Assembly: GCA_022496205.1 (NCBI GenBank)
Contig: WTXD01000012.1
Location: 248,001 to 312,000 of the forward strand
Length of the DNA: 64,000 nt
Direction: 5' to 3'
Origin: Gloeopeniophorella convolvens
Taxonomy: Eukaryota > Basidiomycota > Agaricomycetes > Russulales
Shown: in pieces, positions 57,273-64,000 of the stretch
Position numbering within the stretch: the first letter of the stretch is position 1
Layout: each line of letters opens with the position of its first letter
Notes under the pieces: generated by a model
The model's database searches: none
Seen by the model: only the letters and a program-made list of their open reading frames with translations
Told to the model about the DNA's origin: nothing
Position numbers and translations under genes: made by a program

Positions 57273-57278
57273 TATATA
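57273..57278 (+). promoter_or_regulatory. TATA box of small gene B copy 2
   Basis: TATATA about 80 bases before the ATG at 57359, in the place corresponding to the TATA box of copy 1. Confidence 0.45.
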
Positions 57279-57358
57279 CGAAGCGCGGCATCAACAAGAC
57301 AGCTCACTATCCACAGCGCACCTACCCGATCATTGGCATTCTCCCTCGTCTTTGGCCC

Positions 57359-57752
57359 ATGCCACAAGAACGCCTTGCCTACGCTATCCCCCTTGCAGAT
57401 GACCCACTCTATGAGCGTGCCAAGGCTGTCGACCTACTCTTTCTCAGCGTCCTCGGTAGACTCAATATGAACGCCATTGGATCGCTTTTCGAACTCTGTG
57501 CAAACAGGCTGGAGTTGAGGATGTCGAAACGTGTGCTTACGCGGTTTACGGGGACGAGCGCGCCGCACGTGTTACTGGGCGATAGGCTTTGCCAATAGCA
57601 AAACCCCGGACCGCGACGACGTGCCGTATACTTTGGAAGGGGAGGATCACAAGAGGAAGGAGGCCTGTGACCGGATGATGGCCTTCCTGCAAGTGGAGGG
57701 GCTGGCTGTCGAAGGTCTGGAGGACGATTGGTACGTGTGCTACGACATTTGA
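57359..57752 (+). CDS. Small protein B copy 2, with two frame breaks
   Basis: Paralogue of the 133-residue protein at 42527-42928. It starts MPQERLAYAIPLADDPLYER and continues VDLLFLSVLGR, then after a break at about 57513 VEDVETCAYAVYGDER, and after a second break at about 57572 YWAIGFANSKTPDRDDVPYT, ending LAVEGLEDDWYVCYDI. Both breaks are explained by one missing base each. The protein pattern is kept across all three frames, which argues either for very recent inactivation or for sequence error. Function unknown. Confidence 0.5.
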
Positions 57753-58941
57753 CTAGCGCAACATAATACTAGTAGAGAATGGAGCTTGGAGCTTGGAGAT
57801 ACCTGCGAACCACTGAGGACCGACGTAACCACGTCCTCCGGATGGTGATGCATTGCCAGCGAGAGCGCAACTTAGTACAATCTGCCAGGTAACCTCGAAC
57901 ACAGCGAAGCTTGCGTCTATTAGCAACAGACGTTGGAGCGGGGATCGGGAGCATCGTGCCAGTTGTGTCGGAGGCCGCGGCGTCGGCGTCATGGTGTCGG
58001 GTCGTCGTGAGGTGGGGTTGGGAAATTAGTGACGGCGACGGTGTCATTTGCGCGTTCTGGTTCTGGAAGCGGTACGTTGTATCCGAAGCCGCCTGTAGAT
58101 CTGCTTCGAATGCACGTCGTGTCGCGTCAGGGCCAGTGCAGTTGATAGGCCCAAAGCCGCACACCTGTCCGGGTCAGTGCATTGTCCGGAGTGGCAGGCT
58201 TCTTCTTGCCTGTTGCGAGCTCTTTGGAGGGTTTGGACCCGGGATCTGGCAGCTGCTGGTCTCCGGGGCATGAATGAGGTTAATTGGAAGCGCAGAAGGG
58301 CACCTGTTCTACCGATTGTCTGGTAACTACGCCTTTACTGATTCGCACACCACTAAGCAAGTACTGCAGTGGCTTCCGGGTGCAAAAGCCTCCATGGTCA
58401 TCGGAGGGCAGCATCGCTTCTCAGCAAGACCGCAGCCACGCGCGCACAGACCGAGTGCGCGCGTGTCCTCATATGCCCTACTTGCGCTACATTACTGCGT
58501 CCCGAAGCTGCACCTGGGGAGCTGTGCTGGATGCTACATCATGCGTTCCCAGCCGCAGTCGGCCGCCACGAAGACGCCGCAGCTTCATTGTGCGTTCCCA
58601 GATCCTTGGGAAGAGCAGAATCCCGTTCATTTCCGGGGCGAGCTGTGTTTCCTGGGTCTTCCAGACTCCAGCCGGAGGGACGATACGTAGCTTACATCTT
58701 AGATCGACCAGTACAGCGCGCGTTTGGGATGGGCCGAGACGTCTGAGAACTCGACAGCGAAAGCGATACAGTGCGGATGTGGTGCGTAAGTAGTACTCAA
58801 GACAGGATAAGCAGGCAGACACGGGTGATATTGTCAAGACATCTCCTCGTCGGAATCGGATATCGTCTCCTTGCTTATACTGGAGGGCGGCGCGACAGCC
58901 AGTCAGCCACAGTCCGGCGCAGGCAGGAGGAACAGGACGCA
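57753..58941. other. Interval with module B 3' flank, module C fragment and unassigned sequence
   Basis: 57753-57925 is module B flank and 57995-58271 is a gene C fragment. From 58300 to 58941 no gene is convincing. A plus-strand reading with CPTCATLLRPE near 58465 resembles a zinc-ribbon start but has no partner Cys pair. Confidence 0.4.
57995..58271 (-). pseudogene. Diverged fragment of gene family C
   Basis: Reads MPRRPAAARSRVQTLQRARN from 58271, matching MPRKSAAARARIQNLQKARN of the gene at 3484-4275, with a similar intron stretch after it. The Pro/Ala-rich second exon is missing or unrecognisable beyond about 57995. It lies in the same orientation as the 4 kb copy. Most likely a truncated relic of duplication. 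Confidence 0.55.
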
Positions 58942-61900
58942 CTATTGCTTTTTGCGCGGCGCGGCGGCCGGCTCGTCGTCCTCCTCGCGCGCGACGCGCT
59001 TCCTCGTTGCCCCGCGCTACCAGACGCACCGCCATCGCTCAGCACACCCGAAGCAGAAGCGCACCCGATGCCACGCACCTTCTTCACCGCCTTCCCGTCC
59101 TCCTCCTCCGAGAACAGCGCGCCCTCCTCCGCGTCCGACGCCGCCGCGCTCGCGCTCGCGCCGCCGGCCTTCTTCAGCTTCCTGCGCTTCTTCTTCGGCT
59201 CGCCCGGCGCCGCGGCGGGCACGTCGTCCCCGCTCACGACCTCGCTCTTCGGCTGCTGCGCCTGCTGCTGCCGCCGGCTCGCCTTGCGCGCGCGCCGCTG
59301 CTCGCGCTCCTCGTCGCTGTCGTTGCGCCCCAGGTCCTGGCTCCACTGCTGCGCCTCGACACGCGCGCGCGCGCGCTCCGCCGCGAGCGCCTCCGCCTCG
59401 ACGCGCAGCTGCGCCTCCCGCTCGCGCTGCGCCCCGCGTCAGCGACCACACACGGCGCGGCACGGGAAGGGAGGGGGGAGCGCACGCACCTCGAGCACCT
59501 CGAGCCGCTCGCGCTCCGCCGCGCGCTTCGCCCGCGCGCCCTCGCGCCGCGCGGCCTGCTCGCCCTCGAACTGCCGCTGCGCGCCGAGGTGCTCCTCCGC
59601 GCGCCGCAGCATGCTGTCCGCGTACTTCTTGCGCTCCTCCGCGAGGTCGCGGTCGTACGGCAGCGCGCCGGGCGGCGCGCCCGCGAGCGCGCCGAACAGC
59701 TTCTGCGCGTGGCCGCGCGCGCGGTGCCGTGCTGCAGCTCCGCGAGCGTGCGCTTGGCGGGTGGGAGTGCGAAGAGGAGCTCGGCGGACTTTTGCTGGAT
59801 CATCGCGATGTTGTAGACGATCGCTTTGTCCGCGGGCGTGAGGTGCAGCGCCTGCGGCGGGGGTGCAGGGTCAGTGAATGGGTCAATGGGTCGGTGTGGC
59901 GCGGCGCACCTTCTGCGCGAATTGCAGGGCGGTCGTCATGGACGCGAAGGATTGCTCCTTGTTCGCCTTGACGTACCACGACCGCGACAGGCACAGCAGC
60001 ACCGAGGCGTTCCGCCCGCCGTAGTACTTCTGCGACGCCGTCTCGTACTGCCCGGCCGTCAACTCGGGCGACGCAGACACAGCACATCACGCACGCTCTC
60101 GATCGCCCGGTCCATCTCGTCCCGCGCAAAGTAGCAGTGGCCCATGTTGACGTACACGCTCCCGTCGTGCGTGCTCTCGCGCACCTTCGCAAACACCTCG
60201 AGCGCGTCGCGCGCGTTCACGACCCGGCGCTGCGCCTCGTCGGGCGCAGGCCCCGGCGGCAGCGCGCCGCCGAGCGTGCCGAGCGCGTCCTCCGCCGTGA
60301 CGATCGCGAGCCCCTGCGCCGCGACGGCGCACAGCGGGTCGAGCCCGAGCGCCTTCTCGTAGAACTCGGCGCTGCGCCGGAAGAGCAGCCGGCGCTCCTC
60401 GACGCCCTTGCTGCTCGCGTCGCGGCTCTCGCGCGCCTGGTGGTAGTGCAGCCACCCGGCCGCGCAGAGCGCGTACAGGTCGTGCTTGTCGTGGTCGCGC
60501 AGCGTGCCGAAGACGAACTCGCGCGCGGGCTTGGGCGCGTTCGACTGGATGAGGAAGTACGTGTAGAACGCGCGCAGGTTCAGGTTGCTGCTCTGCGAGA
60601 CGAGCGAGTCTTTGAGCAGCTCGTGCGCCTCGGCGCCCTGGTTGACGTCCGCGAGCATGTGTGCGCGCCGAATTTTGGCTGGGGCGCGCGTCAGGATGCG
60701 CGCGGACGGGCGGGGCGCGGGGGCACGTACCGTCGACATACTCCGGGTGCCGCTCCAGGAGCTTCTCGTACGCCTCCATCGCCTTGGTCTCGTCGTTCAG
60801 GTCCTCGTACACCCGCGCGAGGTTGTACAGGACCGTCGTCGACATCGCCTCTGCGTCCGCGCCGAGGGCGCTGGCGCCGACCAGCGCGTTCTCGTACATC
60901 GTGCGGGCCTCCACGAAGCGCGACTCGAGGTGCGCAATAGCGCCGATGTTGTTCAGCAGCCGCGGGTCGACGTTCCCGGCCTCCTCGCTGATCCGCAGCG
61001 CCTCGCGGAACGCCTTGCCGGCGCGCGCGAGGTTCTCGGACTGCAGCAGCCGCGCGAACTCGATGTGCATCTGGACGTCCTCCAGGATCGTGCGCGACGG
61101 TGCCGGCTCGTTCCGCGAGGGTGCGTGGCCGTTCTGCGCGGCGCTGTCCTCGTGCTGCTCGATCGTCTTGTACACGCGGTCGAACAGCTCGCGCGCCTTG
61201 GCCTTCTCCTGCGCGGCATCCGAGCTGGACACACCTGGGCGAGGGTGCAGTCGGAGCGACCCGAGCATAGCGATGGCTTCAAGCGACTTTGGGGGATTGG
61301 GGGGTTGCAGAAGGCTGTCAAGGGTATGAATCGCGGCCGCCGTTTCGCCTGTAGCAACGTCAGCGAATAGTGAAAGAACGAGGTATTGCAAGCTACCGTT
61401 TTGAAGTTGCATCTGTGCGAACCCGAGGGCTGCAAGGACGTTTTTCGGCTGGCCTTGAGCAGCCACCCTGTAATGTTCCAACGCCTCGGTGTATGACCCT
61501 TCTGCGTGGCACACACGACCCGCGTGGATATACCCATCCGTGAGCACTGTCAATGTGTCCGCAAACTGGATAGTTCGCTCTGCCAGTTTCAACGCCTGCG
61601 TGGGCCAGATCAACATCCAAGCAAAGTCGGATCCAGGGACTCAAACCTACGCGTTTGTGCTGGCCTTTGCGAAGGAAGATGTCGCAGAGTGCGTTCGCGG
61701 CCGAGGCGTTGCGCTGATTGCTATTGAATGCTCGTTCGATCAACTTGGAGCCGATCATAAGCTCGCTTATCCGCTCTTCCTCGGAGAACTCGGGGTTCTT
61801 GCTTGCATTTAATGCCTCAAGTCCAAGAAGAAGTTGATTTGACCACTCCAAGGGATTCTATGCGGGGGATTGGTGTGCAGATGTTCGCGTAGAGAGCCAA

Positions 61901-62895
61901 GATATGACTTACTACTTCCGCACTCCGCTCCCATGCAGCTTTCGCCTTCTCCTTGTGGTTCAGAGCCCAGAAGCACAGGCCAATTCCTATCCGAGGATCT
62001 GGGAGGCAGTGTGGGTTGAGTTGCAGCACTTGCTGGAATAGTTTGAGCGCAGGGGCGAATTGGCGACGTGTGTACATTATTCTTGCCTGTGAAGGTGTCA
62101 TAAGTGGTACAGCATTCACAACCAAACGACGTGCCTTTCCGAGCAAGGCGATGAGGTTCGTTGGCTTCTCTCGGAGGACAGCCTCAAACGATCGGAGTGC
62201 GTCTTCCATTGACCTACTAGCCAGTTGATGAATTGCTTCCGGCACTGGATGAGTAGATGGCTGGGGAGGGTCTCGACTATTGCTTACCTCGGGTCAAAAG
62301 CAAGAGCTCCTTCGTAGACGGACTAATCTCTCCTCCCTCCGCCGCTGCCTGGTCGCCATGGTTAAGAAGCTGGGTGGCCTCCTTCATATATTCGTCACGA
62401 GATTTCTCGTGGGTCATGACATCTTGGCCTAGATTTCCAGGGGTCTCGTTCAATGGTGGTAGATCGAACACAACAAAGAGAATACTCACGCGCATTTGGA
62501 AGCTTCAACATCGGCGCCTTGCGCGCCTTTGCCAGCTGGATACTCGCTAGTAGGGAGTAAATGGAGGGTAAGGACGAAGTGGAACCACTGGATTGGAAAC
62601 CTGCAGGGAATCATGTTGGCCGAGGCCCATCCGCGAAGATGAATGCACGCGTACTTTCGACAGCGGATAACGCGATTTTTTCTGCAGCGTCGAGGTAACC
62701 TCTGCGCATGTACTCCCCAGCCAGCCGTGTCCAATACGCCACCTTGGGCTGCCCTTCCCTCAGCACTTCTAGGACATCGTCGGCATTGGAGTCAAGCGTA
62801 TCAAGCTCAATGTTGATGACCTCTTGCCCTCCGAGCTCGATGTCTATTGACCGCCCGGAGGCAATGTTCCAGGGAAGGAGGTCGAGCGAAGCCAT
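58942..62895 (-). CDS. CTR9: CTR9, TPR subunit of the Paf1 transcription elongation complex
   Basis: Nuclear scaffold subunit of Paf1C, which travels with RNA polymerase II and promotes histone H2B ubiquitination and H3K4 methylation. The N-terminus MASLDLLPWNIASGRSIDIE..GQEVINIELDTLD is a family hallmark. Tandem TPRs follow (ALRSFEAVLREKPTNLIALL, RIGIGLCFWALNHKEKAKAA, ALEHYRVAAQGQPKNVLAAL, LLNNIGAIAHLESRFVEART, VYVNMGHCYFARDEMDRAIE), then a charged coiled-coil region and a Lys/Glu/Ser-rich tail (EPKKKRRKLKKAGGASAS) ending DDEPAAAPRKKQ. About a dozen exons. One frame break near 59712 (ELQHGTARA to GHAQKLFGALAG) fits one missing G. Divergent from ADA2. Confidence 0.93.
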
Positions 62896-63526
62896 GACGC
62901 GTAACGCGAGGTGCAGTGACGCGCAATTCCTTGTATACAGGGGATATCCAGGGGTTCCGGGCTATGCAAAGGAGTAAACAAGAGGGATGAGAGATAAAAC
63001 CTAGTGCCCTGAGCAACAGGCACTTGCGGACCCACCAAGCGGGTTGGGTGAACTGAATGTCGCGGCGCGGACACATTGCTTGTGAGAACGGAGAGGCGGC
63101 CCGATGTTATGTAATACCGTGCACAAAGCCGGCCAAACATCGCCGCAGACGCTCGCCACCGCCGTCGACGACGAGCGCGTCGGGCGCATTGTACTCGACC
63201 TTCTACCTCCAGGAACTTCCTGACGCACTCGTATCGACCATAGCTGCCATCCTCCGCCCATCTCCTGCGCTTCCCTGGATACTTCACACCTCGACATTAC
63301 TCGGTGGTGTGCACGTCGACGACGACGAGTCCCGATCGAAGACGGACCCCTACCTTCCCGTTCAACCAGGTTCTGAACCCTTGAAGTCCATCTCCTTTCG
63401 ATTCTACGTTCCCCCATACCAGGTGTATCCGCCTTCTACAATCCAGGCACTTCCCAACAAGCATCAATAACATCCAGAAAGAGATCACTTTCTCCCCCGA
63501 GTTGACATTGTTCCGGTGTCCCCGCA
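62896..63526. promoter_or_regulatory. Divergent promoter, CTR9 / ADA2
   Basis: 631 bases between two chromatin/transcription genes. Open frames on both strands here (63057-63470 +, 63001-63417 -) lack family resemblance. No TATA box. I treat it as regulatory with low certainty, since a small unrecognised exon could be hidden. Confidence 0.4.
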
Positions 63527-64000
63527 ATGACGGTCACGAATAGGAAGAGGCCATTACAGTCGGAGGAGGTATCGAGTGCGTGGTCCATCCTTGCAGCATG
63601 CCCTCCTCGTCCCTGTTCCCCTCTCTTTTCTCACGCTCTCTAAATTACGTAACTTAACCTCCTGCCCTTCCCGCAGCGATCAATGAACCCGGCGTGCAAA
63701 CAGAGTGCGATGGATGCCTGACCGACCTCACCCACTCCGTCCGGATCAAATGCGCCGATCCAGCCTGCGCGGTGGGGGATGGCATCGACCTGTGCCCCAA
63801 TTGCTTTTGCAGCGGGAAAGAGTTTGGGAAGCATAAACGGGGTCATGCATACAGAGTCGAGGTGCGCTATTCGTGCTACCTTCCAGTCCGTCGGACAGGC
63901 ATTTATCCTCCGAAAGGAACTTCACTCGTATCCCATCTTCACTGAGGACTGGGGCGCAGACGAGTACGCTTTACCTTTGAGTCGCGGAATGTGGCAGCTC
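63527..64000 (+). CDS. ADA2: ADA2, transcriptional adaptor (SAGA complex), 5' part only
   Basis: Adaptor that activates the Gcn5 acetyltransferase in SAGA/ADA complexes. Exon 1 (63527-63575) codes MTVTNRKRPLQSEEVS. Exon 2 (63677-63861) gives INEPGVQTECDGCLTDLTHS, VRIKCADPACAVGDGIDLCP and NCFCSGKEFGKHKRGHAYRV, an N-terminal ZZ zinc finger with its Cys pairs. Exon 3 (63917-63963) gives ELHSYPIFTEDWGADE, the conserved stretch joining the ZZ finger to the SANT domain. The rest, including SANT and SWIRM, lies beyond the right edge. The first intron is chosen so that phase is kept (donor after 63575). Confidence 0.9.

Larger units (their letters stand above)
56364..57358. other. Intergenic between aspartic protease 2 and small gene B copy 2
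   Basis: Contains a CACCCA-type microsatellite at 56724-56748 and, from 57262, the duplicated promoter of gene B. No gene seen. Confidence 0.45.
57262..57925. repeat. Segmental duplication module B, copy 2 (inverted relative to 42341-43045)
   Basis: Promoter, small gene and 3' flank match copy 1 in opposite orientation. Module C copy 2 begins directly beyond it. Confidence 0.7.

Noticed and set aside
58450..58700. CPTCATLLRPE reading on the plus strand, suggesting a zinc-ribbon protein such as an RNA polymerase III subunit.
   Set aside because: No suitable start codon, no second Cys pair and no following conserved block in any frame.
63057..63470. A 137-codon plus-strand open frame upstream of ADA2.
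   Set aside because: No family resemblance, ends 57 bases before the ADA2 start, and an opposite-strand frame of similar length overlaps it. More likely promoter sequence.

Overview
The window looks like a wood-decay basidiomycete (Agaricomycete). Most genes are split by many 50-60 bp GT-AG introns, and the set includes a family 7 cellobiohydrolase with a CBM1 tail, a berberine-bridge-type FAD oxidase, secreted aspartic proteases, C-terminal Zn2Cys6 regulators and an Uac1/Cyr1-type adenylate cyclase. Base composition is GC-rich inside genes and more mixed between them. I see no CRISPR, bacterial-type operon, rRNA or convincing tRNA.

Layout from left to right: FAD-linked oxidase (+, 0.5-2.5 kb); lineage-specific protein C (-, 3.5-4.3); palmitoyl-protein thioesterase copy 1 (-, 5.1-6.3); GH7 cellobiohydrolase (+, 7.0-8.8); CoA-binding protein (-); cysteine-synthase-like PLP enzyme (+, 10.2-12.5); DDE integrase-core gene plus an unknown partner (-, 13.2-16.8); gene-poor interval; Zn2Cys6 factor 1 (-, 19.4-20.4); gene-poor interval; glycerol-3-phosphate acyltransferase (-, 23.2-25.6) divergent from signal peptidase subunit SPC3 (+); Zn2Cys6 factor 2 (+, 29.9-31.9); NIPA-type magnesium transporter (-, 33.0-35.8) divergent from adenylate cyclase (+, 36.2-41.9); small protein B copy 1 (-); putative PD-(D/E)XK protein (+, 44.0-45.1); thioesterase copy 2 (+, 45.9-47.1); delta-9 desaturase with cytochrome b5 tail (-, 48.0-49.8); two related aspartic proteases (-) flanking a HIT zinc-finger gene (-, 50.8-56.4); small protein B copy 2 (+, 57.4-57.8) next to a fragment of gene C; CTR9 (-, 58.9-62.9) divergent from ADA2 (+, runs off the right edge).

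Functional themes: lignocellulose and protein breakdown (oxidase, cellobiohydrolase, aspartic proteases), glucose/cAMP signalling (adenylate cyclase), lipid synthesis and editing (acyltransferase, desaturase, thioesterases), secretion (SPC3) and transcription/chromatin (CTR9, ADA2, two zinc-cluster factors). These are neighbours, not a visible pathway cluster.

The main structural story is duplication. Three modules (A = thioesterase, B = small protein, C = Pro/Ala-rich protein) each occur twice, and each of three loci (4, 45 and 58 kb) carries a different pair of them. A and B copies are inverted relative to each other. A second, technical story is that otherwise well-conserved genes are broken at about a dozen places by what looks each time like one missing base in a short homopolymer, which points to base-calling loss rather than to many independent pseudogenes. 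No wholly new system is evident. The least explained pieces are the integrase-core gene with its unknown partner, the PD-(D/E)XK-like gene downstream of a GGCC-dense tract, and gene families B and C.
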